This document shows, piece after piece, positions 35,318 through 43,827 of a stretch of 44,934 bases of DNA; the stretch's first letter is position 1, and each line of letters begins with the position of its first letter. The stretch is from Candidatus Kuenenia stuttgartensis (GTDB taxonomy: Bacteria > Planctomycetota > Planctomycetia > Pirellulales > UBA1268): the NCBI GenBank assembly GCA_945883745.1, contig CAMCYH010000010.1:1-44934 (forward strand), in the 5' to 3' direction. The notes beneath the pieces are model-generated. The model made no database searches. It was not told the origin of the DNA and worked only from the letters and a program-made list of their open reading frames with translations. The translations under genes and the position numbers were made by a program.

Positions 35318-36864
35318 AGATGACATTCAAACCGCTTCCAGTCATTGTCCGCGCTGTCGAGCATGCCGACCGGCCCGCGATCGCGACAGACCGCGGTGTT
35401 ACCACGTATCGTGACTTGGTGCGGAAGGCCCACGGGCTGGGAACTCACCTGCTTGCCGATCAGAGTGATCTCGGCGAGGCCCGCATTGGCTTGGGCACAC
35501 CGGCTGCGGTGGATCTCGTCAGCGGGCTGTGGGGTGTCTGGCAGGCTGGTGGCGTGGCTGTACCGTTGAGCATGGCGGCGACGACGCGGGAGACGTCAGC
35601 CTTGCTCGAGGACACAGCCGCAGCGGTTGTCGTGATTTCCGCAGAGACACCGCCGCCGATCATCGAAGCATGCCGACAACGGAGTGTGCCGACGCTGGCG
35701 ATCGATGCAAGCGGGGCACCGGAAGCCGACACCGCATGGCCGGCCGTGTCACCCGATCGGCGGGCGATGATCCTGTTCACCAGTGGTACGACGAGTCGCC
35801 CCAAAGGCGTCGTGACGACGCATCGCACGATTCAGGCACAGATCGAGTCGCTGGTGGCGGCCTGGCAATGGTCGGAGAACGATTCTGTCCCTCTCTTTTT
35901 GCCGCTTCACCACATTCATGGCCTGATCAATGTGGTGTCGTGTTGCCTCTGGGCGGGAGGGCGGATCGACGCCCTCCCCAGGTTTGACATACGTCCCGTG
36001 ATCGATGCGGTTCAGGCCAGTCGGTACACGGTCTTCATGGCCGTACCCACCATCTACCATCGGCTCATCACCCACCTTGAGTCGCTCGGGCCTCCCGAGC
36101 GCGAGATGGTGGCGGCCTGCTTCGCGCGACTGCGACTGATGGTGTCGGGGTCGGCTGCGCTTCCCGCGTCGATGCATGACCGCTGGGCTGAATTGACTGG
36201 CCAGCGACTTCTCGAGCGATACGGGATGACTGAAATCGGTATGGCACTCTCCAACCCCTACGTCGGTGAGCGGCGGCCCGGTGCGGTCGGCGTGCCCTTG
36301 CCGGGCGTCGAGGTGCGGCTCGTGAATGAAGCAGGTGAGCCTATTGGCGAAGAGAATACCGCCGGGGAAATCGAGGTGCGGGGCCCCACGGTATTCCGCG
36401 AGTACTGGAACCGGCCGGAGGCAACGGCCGAGGCCTTTCGGGGCGACTGGTTTCGGACGGGAGACATGGCGGTCATTGAGCGGGGTTCGTATCGCATTCT
36501 TGGCCGTACAAGTACCGACATCATCAAGAGCGGTGGCTACAAGCTCTCGGCGCTGGAAATCGAGGCAGTGCTCCTCGAGCATCCGGCCATCGCCGAATGC
36601 GCGGTTGTGGGAGTGCCTGATGAGGCCTGGGGTGAAGCGGTGGCAGCAGCGGTCGTGCGGCACCAGGGAAACGAGGCGACCGGGCAGGAGAATCAGCTCA
36701 CGCTCGACGGACTGCGGCACTGGTGCCGCGATCGTCTTTCGCACTATCGCATTCCGCGACGGCTTCTCGTCTGTGACGCGCTACCGCGAAACCCGCTTGG
36801 CAAAGTGGTCAAACCAGCTGTTACAGACCTCTTCACAAGGGTAATTTCCGGGAAGAAACCATGA
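35314..36864 (+). CDS. matB: Malonyl-CoA synthetase (MatB/ACSF3-like)
   Basis: This 516-residue ANL-superfamily ligase converts malonate, ATP and CoA to malonyl-CoA. The P-loop is LFTSGTTSRPKGVVTTH. The A5 motif ERYGMTEIGMALSNP followed by GERRPGAVGVPLPGVEVRL is characteristic of MatB and mitochondrial ACSF3 malonyl-CoA synthetases. WFRTGDMA, STDIIKSGGYKLSALEIE and the C-terminal NPLGKVVKP (catalytic Lys) complete the fold. Position directly after madLM strongly supports malonate as substrate. It overlaps madM and the esterase by four bases each. No malonyl-CoA decarboxylase is visible, so the product may feed fatty acid synthesis or be decarboxylated elsewhere. Confidence 0.92.
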   Translation: MKMTFKPLPVIVRAVEHADRPAIATDRGVTTYRDLVRKAHGLGTHLLADQSDLGEARIGLGTPAAVDLVSGLWGVWQAGGVAVPLSMAATTRETSALLEDTAAAVVVISAETPPPIIEACRQRSVPTLAIDASGAPEADTAWPAVSPDRRAMILFTSGTTSRPKGVVTTHRTIQAQIESLVAAWQWSENDSVPLFLPLHHIHGLINVVSCCLWAGGRIDALPRFDIRPVIDAVQASRYTVFMAVPTIYHRLITHLESLGPPEREMVAACFARLRLMVSGSAALPASMHDRWAELTGQRLLERYGMTEIGMALSNPYVGERRPGAVGVPLPGVEVRLVNEAGEPIGEENTAGEIEVRGPTVFREYWNRPEATAEAFRGDWFRTGDMAVIERGSYRILGRTSTDIIKSGGYKLSALEIEAVLLEHPAIAECAVVGVPDEAWGEAVAAAVVRHQGNEATGQENQLTLDGLRHWCRDRLSHYRIPRRLLVCDALPRNPLGKVVKPAVTDLFTRVISGKKP

Positions 36865-37721
36865 GATTTCGACCAGTTGTCATCAGTCTTCCATGCCTTG
36901 TGGTCGTTTTTTTGGCTTCGAGGGCGTCAGGACAGGAGACGGCAAGCCCGCTGATCTTCAAAACAGCCCATAACATTCAGTACCGGTCAGAGTCTCGTGC
37001 CCCCGATCAGCCGGCTGCCGGCGACGCGACCGCATGCACGCTCGACCTCCATTATCCCAGCGATGACGATGCGGCCGGGTTTGCAACGGTGGTCTGGTTT
37101 CATGGCGGTGGGCTCACGCAAGGCGTGAAGGAAATTCCACAGCCACTCATGCAACAGCCGTTTGCGGTGGCCGGTGTTGGCTATCGACTCAGCCCCGCCG
37201 TCCGGGGCCACGACTGCATCGCAGATGCGGCCGCAGCCGTCGCCTGGGTCCTGCGTTCCATATCAGACTATGGTGGAGACCCTGCCAAGGTGTATGTCAG
37301 TGGTCATTCGGCCGGAGGCTATCTCGCCAGCATGGTGGGCATCGACGAACGGTGGCTGGCTGCCGAAGGGCTTGACTTTCGCACGCTCGCCGGCGTGATC
37401 CCTTACAGCGGCCAAGTGATCACCCACTTCACGATTCGTGGCGAGCGGGGGATTCCTGTCACCCGGCCAATCATCGACGAGTACGCGCCGCTCTACCACG
37501 TTCGCAAGGACGCTCCGCCCTTCCTGCTCATCACCGGCGACCGGGCACAGGAGATGCTGGGAAGATACGAGGAAAACGCCTATTTTTGGCGGATGCTCAA
37601 GGTCGCAGGGCACACTGATGTGGAACTCATCGAAATGAAAGGGACCGACCACGCCGGTATGGTGACCGCCGGCCACGAGCGACTTCGTAAGTATCTGTCT
37701 GAGCGAAACGATCCGAAGTGA
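36861..37721 (+). CDS. Secreted alpha/beta-hydrolase esterase
   Basis: This 286-residue protein of the hormone-sensitive-lipase/carboxylesterase type has a signal peptide (about residues 1-24). The oxyanion motif HGGG is at 81-84, the nucleophile Ser150 is in GHSAGG, and Asp227 (TGDR) and His264 (GTDHAG) complete the triad. Its export and its place as last gene of the glycosidase-malonate unit suggest that it removes acyl groups from a glycan outside the cytoplasm. Malonyl is the attractive candidate, by inference from its neighbours. The start overlaps the ligase stop (ATGA). Confidence 0.85.
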   Translation: MRFRPVVISLPCLVVVFLASRASGQETASPLIFKTAHNIQYRSESRAPDQPAAGDATACTLDLHYPSDDDAAGFATVVWFHGGGLTQGVKEIPQPLMQQPFAVAGVGYRLSPAVRGHDCIADAAAAVAWVLRSISDYGGDPAKVYVSGHSAGGYLASMVGIDERWLAAEGLDFRTLAGVIPYSGQVITHFTIRGERGIPVTRPIIDEYAPLYHVRKDAPPFLLITGDRAQEMLGRYEENAYFWRMLKVAGHTDVELIEMKGTDHAGMVTAGHERLRKYLSERNDPK

Positions 37722-37747
37722 CCGGTGGCTGGCGACACGGGCCTCCG

Positions 37748-38440
37748 TTACTCACCGGCCATGTTTTTCCGATGGTTGGCAACCTCGTTTGAGAGTTTCC
37801 CGTTCGCGGTCAGCGCCTTCGCGTACGCTTTTTCCGCGGCGTCGTTGTCGCGCAGAGCGTATTGCTGCGTGATGCCGATGTTCAGCCAGGTGACCGCTTC
37901 CAGGCCCTTCGACAAGCCGGGAAGCTCAAGAACCTTCTCGTAGGCTTCCAGGGATGCTCCTCCATCTCCAGCGTCGCGGCGGCAGTCTCCGAGCATGAGG
38001 AGTACGCCGGGCATCGCCCAGTCGACTCCTCCGAGGTGAGTCGCTTGGTCGAGCGTCTTTGCGGCGGCTGCCGGATCGCTGTCGCCCTTCCACTGACAGC
38101 GGGCGAGCACCTCGAAGGCCATTACCTTCGGAACGGCGTGGAGATCCTCGATCGCCAGCATCTCATCCACGAGCACGCGGGCCGATGTGTAATCGTTCAG
38201 GTCAAAGGCCTGCACCCGCGCCTTCTTGGCCATGGCAATCCCGTACTCCGTGTCATTCGCGGCCACAGCGGCGGCTTCCTCGAATGCCTTGATCGACTCG
38301 GCCGGCTTCTTGTCGGCCTGCAGTTTTTCGCCGGCCTTGATCGCAGTCGCGAAATCCTCTGCAGCGACCACGGGCGTCACGGTCGAACTCCCGAAAAGCC
38401 CCGCCATGAACACCATGCCAGCCCAAAGGTTTGAACGCAT
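37748..38440 (-). CDS. Secreted TPR-like protein
   Basis: This 230-residue protein has a signal peptide (about residues 1-26, ending VVAAE). Helical repeats of the tetratricopeptide type follow (SIKAFEEAAAVA, ARVLVDEMLAIED, SLEAYEKVLELP, AEKAYAKALTAN). It probably acts as a periplasmic scaffold; the partner is unknown. AGGGG lies close to the ATG at 38440; a longer frame reaching 38662 has no support. It is divergent from the GntR/LacI-type regulator across an AT-rich region with a palindrome, so it may be under that regulator. Confidence 0.72.
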   Translation of the reverse strand: MRSNLWAGMVFMAGLFGSSTVTPVVAAEDFATAIKAGEKLQADKKPAESIKAFEEAAAVAANDTEYGIAMAKKARVQAFDLNDYTSARVLVDEMLAIEDLHAVPKVMAFEVLARCQWKGDSDPAAAAKTLDQATHLGGVDWAMPGVLLMLGDCRRDAGDGGASLEAYEKVLELPGLSKGLEAVTWLNIGITQQYALRDNDAAEKAYAKALTANGKLSNEVANHRKNMAGE

Positions 38441-38483
38441 TGACCACCCCTGAAGAATAGTTTCTATAGCACCAATGCAATAT

Positions 38484-38495
38484 ATTATCGATAAT
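38484..38495. promoter_or_regulatory. Palindromic operator candidate
   Basis: ATTATCGATAAT is a perfect 12-base palindrome in the AT-rich region between the TPR gene and the divergent regulator gene. It is placed where a GntR-type dimer could control both. Confidence 0.45.
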
Positions 38496-38609
38496 GCGGA
38501 GACGGTAAAAGAGTTGGAGTGCTGGCGGCAACCAGCAGATCTCGCGACAATGCCTCGCTGTCCGAGGATTCTCCGAAAAAACCCGTTTTCAGCCCGATTT
38601 CCGTAAGCC

Positions 38610-39710
38610 ATGACTCGAAAAGCGGTCTTCACCGACATCATGGCGGTCTTAGAGCGGCGCATTGCGGCCGGTGACTACCTGCTCAAGGCCTTGCCGGGGG
38701 AGCGGCGGCTCGCGGAGGAGCTCGGCGTCAGTTACATGACCGCGAGGAAGGCCGTCACTCATCTCATCCAAAAGGAAGTGCTCGATCGTGACGAGAACGG
38801 CTGCCTGATCGTCCGCACGCGGGCGGGGACGCAGGTCGAAGAACAGCCGACGGCGGTCGTCCTCCTTGTGCCGGCTTTCCCCTCGCCCCACCTGCTGGCA
38901 TGCCGCTCGATGATCGCGAAATGCGTGAGTGAGCGAGGAGGCCTGTTTCGGGCAGTCGAATATGTTCACTGGTATGACCCCGTCGTCCGTGAGGCGCTCG
39001 ACGGCAACTCCGGCTTGATCGTGATTCCTAACACGGAGCCAATCCCATCACGGCTCCTCCGCGACTTTGCCGTGCCAGAGCGGCAGGTGGTGTTTTTCGA
39101 TACCGACCTGACGGAGGCAGGGTTACCGTGCATCGAATTGTTTCCCGATCGGCACATTGAGAAGTTGCTGCGGCTTCTCGCCAGTGCAGGTAGGACGCGC
39201 ATCGACTGCCTCAACTCGCAGGGGCACAACCACGAGATCCTCAGGCGGATCGAACTGTGGAGAACATTTTGTCGAACAGCCGGGATCAGCGGCACGCTCT
39301 GGGACGCCCCGGCCCCTGCCTACGGCGATCCACTGGGAGGCGGTTACCGCCTCATGCGAAGCCTGCTCGATCGTGATGGGCGGCCTGAGGTGATGCTGTG
39401 CACGACGCAACCGGCCGCCCTTGGTGCCATCCGCGCCTGCTGCGATGCCGGACTCGTCGTGGGCGCGGACATCTCGATTGCGACCATGAATAACGAGCCA
39501 ACAGGCTGGTATTTCTGCCCGTCCCTGACGGGTCTCGAGATGCCGGAGGTTACCGATCTCATCGCCCGCTGTCTCGACTGGTTCGCGAAACCTCGAACGC
39601 CATGGAGCGGACCGCTACGGCTGGAGCCACGGCGAGCCCGGCTGCTGAAGGGGGAGTCGACTGGTTCGGCAGGAGTTGCACGCTCCCGTGTCGGGAGAAC
39701 TGTCCGCTAG
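38610..39710 (+). CDS. GntR-type HTH regulator with LacI-like sugar-sensing domain
   Basis: This 366-residue regulator has an N-terminal GntR winged helix (about residues 5-70: AVLERRIAAGDYLLKALPGE and GVSYMTARKAVTHLIQKEVL). A LacI/periplasmic-binding-type effector domain follows (about 80-345: GLIVIPNTEP, VVFFDTDL, RTRIDCLNS, VMLCTTQPAALGAIRAC, ADISIATMNNE). This is the AraR-like architecture used to sense sugars. It sits among glycosidase genes and is likely their local regulator. Its effector is unknown. The operator may be the palindrome upstream. Confidence 0.82.
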   Translation: MTRKAVFTDIMAVLERRIAAGDYLLKALPGERRLAEELGVSYMTARKAVTHLIQKEVLDRDENGCLIVRTRAGTQVEEQPTAVVLLVPAFPSPHLLACRSMIAKCVSERGGLFRAVEYVHWYDPVVREALDGNSGLIVIPNTEPIPSRLLRDFAVPERQVVFFDTDLTEAGLPCIELFPDRHIEKLLRLLASAGRTRIDCLNSQGHNHEILRRIELWRTFCRTAGISGTLWDAPAPAYGDPLGGGYRLMRSLLDRDGRPEVMLCTTQPAALGAIRACCDAGLVVGADISIATMNNEPTGWYFCPSLTGLEMPEVTDLIARCLDWFAKPRTPWSGPLRLEPRRARLLKGESTGSAGVARSRVGRTVR

Positions 39711-39828
39711 TTGACCGCGGACAAAGGCCATGAAGGCTTTCTCCAGTTGTTCGATCGCTTGGAAAGGCGTGGTTGTCGCGGGTCCAGGGCGGATTTTCCG
39801 GACGGCCGCCACGCGAGTGGCGGGTGTC

Positions 39829-41187
39829 TTAAGGGCTCACGAAAAACGGCCAGTTATCGCTGCAGCCGGATCCCTTGCCATCGCGGACGGTGACGAAGAG
39901 ACGGTAGGCCCCCGGTTCGGTAGGAAGAGTCACCGTGACGCTGCCAGGGTCGTCCGTCGGTGTGACGCAGCCCGGCACGGAGTCGGGCCGCGCCTCGGCG
40001 TCACCTCCTTCTTTGCGATCGGTGCTCTCTTTGACGACGTCCCACTCGTAGGAGAGCGTGTCGCCCTCCGGGTCTTTGTAAGTCACCGCCACAGCCACGG
40101 TCTCACCTCCCCGTCGCCGCTGACCAGCCAAGGGGACATCGCTCCTTTTCAACACCGGGGCCCGGTTGGCGGGCCAGTTGCCCGTCCAGGCCTCTGCCAC
40201 GGCATCGACTACAAGCGTCTTCTCGCCAGATGGCAGGAGCATGCCAAACCAGGTCGCCGTCGCCTCCTGTTTGTGGCCCCATAGAAATGCGAAACTCCCC
40301 AGGCACCCTGGCGGATGCGCCTGTGGCCTTCGGGAGGCAGTGTCAGCAAGGATGGCCGATGTGGCGGCGTTATACATCGCTGCCTTCTCCCGGCTTGATG
40401 GTTCGATTGGGGCTTTCCAATTTGTGTGCGGCACTTCCCAGGGGCCGGGCAACCCGTATTCGGTGACGCAATACGGCTTCTGCCATCCGTGCTGCCGCAG
40501 GGCAGTTCCGATGCCGGCGGCTCCCGCGTAGGCGTTGATACCGAGAATGTCGACATCGGGGGCATACTTCTGGATGGCGGCAACTTTCACGGGATTGACG
40601 TTTGCCACCACGGTCATCACCGGATGATTCGGATCGAGATTTTTGATCAGGCCCTTAAGGTGATTGACCTCACGCCACACCGCGGCACTGTCGCCGGCCC
40701 CCGTGGGCCCTTCCATTTCGTTGCCGAGCCCCCACATGAGAACCGCGGGATGATTTCGGAGCCGTCGCACCGACTGCTCGATATCCTTTCGCTGGCGATC
40801 GACCTGCGCCGAATCGTTGTACCGAAAGCCGTGTCGTTCGTGTCCGAGCCACAGCCCCACCGTGACGGCCACGCCATGCTCATGGGCCTCGTCCAATAGC
40901 GACTTGCCTTCCGTTACCCGCTCTGCCGAAGCGATATCCCAGGTGCGGATACAGTTCCCTCCGCAGGCGGCGAGCAGTGCGATATGCGCTGTGCCGCCGA
41001 CCCCATGGATGACAAATGGCTTACCGTTTCGCAGAAGCTGAAAGCCGGTTTCCGGGTTGCCCTCGACTCGGACCGTGGAACCGCGCGGCGAATCAGCCAG
41101 CACGGGTTGGATCGCCCCACTGCACGCAAGGGCTATAGCCAGATGGACCGCCATCCCGTCGATCGGCCGGTTAATCGAGTTTCGCAT
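39829..41187 (-). CDS. Clan GH-A glycoside hydrolase (GH2-like) with Ig/PKD-like C-terminus
   Basis: This 452-residue protein has a signal peptide (about residues 12-32, ending LADS) and a TIM barrel of clan GH-A. The acid/base is Glu157 in WGLGNEMEGP and the nucleophile is Glu243 in CVTEYGLPGPWEV. A C-terminal beta-sandwich (about 340-452: YKDPEGDTLSYEWDV) resembles PKD/Ig modules. These retaining beta-glycosidase features fit GH2 or a GH5-like beta-glucanase; the exact activity is unknown. The ATG at 41187 overlaps the preceding gene by 17 bases; 41154 is an alternative start. Neither has a clear ribosome site, so coupling is likely. Confidence 0.75.
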   Translation of the reverse strand: MRNSINRPIDGMAVHLAIALACSGAIQPVLADSPRGSTVRVEGNPETGFQLLRNGKPFVIHGVGGTAHIALLAACGGNCIRTWDIASAERVTEGKSLLDEAHEHGVAVTVGLWLGHERHGFRYNDSAQVDRQRKDIEQSVRRLRNHPAVLMWGLGNEMEGPTGAGDSAAVWREVNHLKGLIKNLDPNHPVMTVVANVNPVKVAAIQKYAPDVDILGINAYAGAAGIGTALRQHGWQKPYCVTEYGLPGPWEVPHTNWKAPIEPSSREKAAMYNAATSAILADTASRRPQAHPPGCLGSFAFLWGHKQEATATWFGMLLPSGEKTLVVDAVAEAWTGNWPANRAPVLKRSDVPLAGQRRRGGETVAVAVTYKDPEGDTLSYEWDVVKESTDRKEGGDAEARPDSVPGCVTPTDDPGSVTVTLPTEPGAYRLFVTVRDGKGSGCSDNWPFFVSP

Positions 41188-41677
41188 CGAATTCGAATTG
41201 CTTGAGCTTTCCTGCTGCCGTTTCGGCTGGCTTCCAGAACCAGCCCTTCGTATCCCAGCACTGGCAATAGCCGAAGTCGTCAACGAGTTTCTTAAAGGCA
41301 GACGCCGCCTCCTTCGACTTTCCCTGCTGGGCGAGTGACTCGCCCGCGATGAAGAGGCACGTACCAACATCGTTGAGAGCCCAGTACGAATGCGCCTGGT
41401 CGGCCGGTGCGAAGCCGGTGAGCGAAGCCTGCTGCTTGGCGGCCTCACCCTTGTAGAGTTCGCGGCATTTATCTGTGTAGGCGGCCACGAGGTCATGCTT
41501 TCCCTCACCGAGAGCCTGCCAGGCCTTGCCGGCCAAGGTGGCCGAAGTGTGGTCGCCGAAATCCTGCCCTCGTGCGGAGCCGAGGGCAGCCCACGCCAGC
41601 GTGAACAAGAGCAGCGATGCGACTCGCTGTCGCTGCCGACGTGGGGCATGCTCGGAAACGGAGCCCAGAAAGTACAT
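41171..41677 (-). CDS. Secreted TPR-like partner of the glycosidase
   Basis: This 168-residue protein has a basic N-terminus and a hydrophobic signal segment (about residues 20-36, ending SARGQ). It carries one or two TPR-like helical hairpins (AHSYWALNDVGTCLFIAGES and SKEAASAFKKLVDDF) and a distinctive end, GYCQCWDTKGWFWKPA. I have seen this ending paired with secreted glycosidases in planctomycetes, but its job is unknown. AGGAGG lies 10 bases before the ATG at 41677. It overlaps the glycosidase gene by 17 bases. Confidence 0.68.
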   Translation of the reverse strand: MYFLGSVSEHAPRRQRQRVASLLLFTLAWAALGSARGQDFGDHTSATLAGKAWQALGEGKHDLVAAYTDKCRELYKGEAAKQQASLTGFAPADQAHSYWALNDVGTCLFIAGESLAQQGKSKEAASAFKKLVDDFGYCQCWDTKGWFWKPAETAAGKLKQFEFDAKLD

Positions 41678-42091
41678 GGTTGGCAATCCTCCTGACGGGG
41701 ATGCGGGCACGCTGCGAAAACGTGCGGCCGAGATAAGCAGTATTCCACGCTCGGTATGCTATTCGACTTCCCGGGCCTTGACGAGCTGACGAGCGGCTCA
41801 CGGGGTCCAGAAGGCGGTTCCTGGAACGCTTGCCTGCCCCCCCTGTCGCGGCGTTTTTCTGCGACCGGCGCAGAGTCTCTCCGAGTCCGGCGGTTTCGCG
41901 GCTTTGTCGTGACCTGGCGTCAGACGATGTGGCGTTCGATTGTGGGCAACTCGTCTGGCGACGCGTGAAAGATGTCCCGGTCGTGGTGGACCTTCGCAAA
42001 GTCGGCCCAGTCGGCGGGTGGCCCGCGGGCGGGCGACATTGGCGGCGGTTTGAGTGGTTCGCCCAGGTGCGCGAGAGGCTGACTTCACGCG
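41678..42091. other. Intergenic region upstream of the TPR/glycosidase genes
   Basis: No convincing gene is seen. Open frames exist on both strands, but none has a recognisable domain. The region should hold the promoter of the TPR/glycosidase pair and runs into a transposase remnant. Confidence 0.4.
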
Positions 42092-42262
42092 GGCGTAGCC
42101 ATCCTGGCCTTCGTTGAAAGAGAACTTGTTCCCACACTGCGGCAGCGCGACATCGTCGTCATGGACAACCTGGCATCACACAAGGTTGCCAGAGTAAGGC
42201 AACTCATCGAAGAAGTTGAAAAAGAGATTAAACGTAAACACCCCGTGCTAGCGGTGCCGTGA
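42092..42262 (+). pseudogene. IS630-family transposase fragment
   Basis: In frame, the sequence reads a stretch that includes LAFVERELVPTLRQRDIVVM and DNLASHKVARVRQLIEE. This matches the central DDE part of IS630-type transposases, where VVMDNLxxHK carries the second catalytic Asp. The parts before and after it are missing: an in-frame stop lies 9 bases upstream, and the sequence diverges after the VRQLIEE helix and stops at 42260. It is a decayed remnant and marks past insertion activity next to the FYVE-hydrolase gene. Confidence 0.72.
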
Positions 42263-42384
42263 CTTCCTCGGTGCTGGGCTGAGATTGCACACCCGGCCGC
42301 TCGACCTTGGGTGACAGAAAGGCGCGGATCGTGGTGGCCGACGCCGTAGACCCAGATCTCACACCAACAACGCGGAGTTCATCA

Positions 42385-43827
42385 TCAACGAACTGCGAAC
42401 CTATTTTGTGTGCGATTTGCCGCCTCAGCCGCCTCAAGTTTCGATTGCAGCTTAGCGGCAAGATTGGGGCACAGTTTATGTATCTTTAAATCCACGATCT
42501 CCCGCCGCACGAGTGATGGATTCAGCTTGGTACCATTGATGAAGGCAATACAGTTCGGGAACCGCTTGCGCGCCACATCCATGTGATGCCAATTGACAAA
42601 GCACTCATTTTTGGCATCCAAATCGAGTTCCTGAAGCTTGATCCACTCGGCATTTCGGTCGCCAGGGCTGCCGGTGCCCGGCACCATCATGGTGCGTCCC
42701 CCGCCCTGCGTCGGACCGAGCCTTGTTCCGCCCCCGAGGATGCTCTTCGACTGGAGGTTTTTGAAGTGGGGGCGGTGCGTAATCAATTGATCGTAATATC
42801 GAAGGATTTCGTCATCCGACAACTGGATGGTTTTCCCGAATTTTGTTCCCCAGTCTTGGAGATGTGTCTCCGCGATATGCCTCACGAGCACGGACGAGTC
42901 ATAGAGGATGCTGTCGCCAGCCGAGTATCCCACCAGGGAACTGTGATTGCCAGGGAAGAAATAGATCTTCAACGGGCATGTGCCCACGTCGATGCGCGGA
43001 AGCGTCGGAGAAAAGTTCCGAGTTCTTTCGTCACGCGCAAAAAACGCGACATACTCCTTGAGAGCCGGATTTTTGATCGTGACTCGGTGCGTCGACATTT
43101 CAGAGCCGCCGGGAACTGGGTCGACGGCGATGAGGCGGAGTTCCTTTCCCTTCAGGAGCGGCTCATCATCGCAGGCGTTGGCGAACATGTGAGTCGTGAC
43201 GCCTCCCCGACTCCATCCGATGCAGTTGATCCGAGTGATGCCGGCCGCCCGCACTTTGTCTTGTTCGAAGTGGTATGCGCGAAACTTGTCATCGTAGCAT
43301 GTCTTACACACGCGTTGACCATGGTGTTCACCTCGCTGGCGACCGTCTTTGCTGACGGGGTCTTTGATGCTCAGTTTGTATTGCGTACACCCGTCGCAAA
43401 ATATGCGACCACAAAGGCGGCAGTGGTGCTTACCACTGCGAATGATGCCGCTCAAATTTTTTTGACACCCAGAACACGCATTCGACTCCCGATCGGCAAC
43501 CCAACGCGCGCTTTGCGGAGGTGAAATAAGTTCGCGATTCACACGGCCGAGCAGCACGTCGATGGCGAACATGACGTTCTCGTCCCACCCCGTCCCTGAA
43601 ACGATGCCGCTCACCGTGCTGTGGTACGTTTTTCCCCGGATCTTCCAATCCTCCTGCAGATTGCCGCTTCCCGGGCCGTCGATGGTGAACTTCGTGACTC
43701 CCGCCTCCCCGCTGCAGCGAAGGCCGAGGCGGCTGATGAGTTCGCCATTCTCATACCCCTTAGCGCTGCCCCCAGCGTCCATGTGCGACGAACTCGTGCC
43801 GCAGAAAAAAAGTGTGACAACCGCCAT
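42385..43827 (-). CDS. DUF2235-like alpha/beta hydrolase with inserted FYVE zinc finger
   Basis: Residues are counted from the ATG at 43827 (480 aa; a TTG at 43863 would add 12). The N-terminal part (AVVTLFFCGTSSSHMD, TIDGPGSGNLQEDW) looks like a DUF2235/Tle1-like hydrolase. Residues 109-177 then carry a FYVE finger: WVAD at 109-112, Cys pairs 118/121, 136/139, 144/147 and 174/177, HHCR at 134-137, and RVC at 172-174. The hydrolase resumes with CIGWSRGGVT (nucleophile Ser206), VDPVPGG (Asp236) and FPGNHSSL (His295). FYVE fingers bind phosphatidylinositol 3-phosphate in eukaryotes. The protein has no signal peptide. A lipid-targeted hydrolase or effector is an inference. An IS630 remnant lies just downstream of its stop codon, and base composition looks more AT-rich than in neighbours. 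Confidence 0.8.
   Translation of the reverse strand: MAVVTLFFCGTSSSHMDAGGSAKGYENGELISRLGLRCSGEAGVTKFTIDGPGSGNLQEDWKIRGKTYHSTVSGIVSGTGWDENVMFAIDVLLGRVNRELISPPQSARWVADRESNACSGCQKNLSGIIRSGKHHCRLCGRIFCDGCTQYKLSIKDPVSKDGRQRGEHHGQRVCKTCYDDKFRAYHFEQDKVRAAGITRINCIGWSRGGVTTHMFANACDDEPLLKGKELRLIAVDPVPGGSEMSTHRVTIKNPALKEYVAFFARDERTRNFSPTLPRIDVGTCPLKIYFFPGNHSSLVGYSAGDSILYDSSVLVRHIAETHLQDWGTKFGKTIQLSDDEILRYYDQLITHRPHFKNLQSKSILGGGTRLGPTQGGGRTMMVPGTGSPGDRNAEWIKLQELDLDAKNECFVNWHHMDVARKRFPNCIAFINGTKLNPSLVRREIVDLKIHKLCPNLAAKLQSKLEAAEAANRTQNRFAVR

Noticed and set aside
31058..37721. Malonate decarboxylase (mdc) operon
   Set aside because: Only the transporter and an acyl-CoA ligase are present; no malonate decarboxylase subunits or malonyl-CoA decarboxylase are seen.
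41505..42137. Long open frame on the minus strand upstream of the TPR/glycosidase genes
   Set aside because: The translation is arginine/serine-rich low-complexity sequence, typical of an antisense or shifted frame in high-GC DNA, and it overlaps the supported TPR gene.
42749..43000. CRISPR or tandem repeats in the accessory 28-45 kb region
   Set aside because: No regularly spaced repeats were found on reading through the region.
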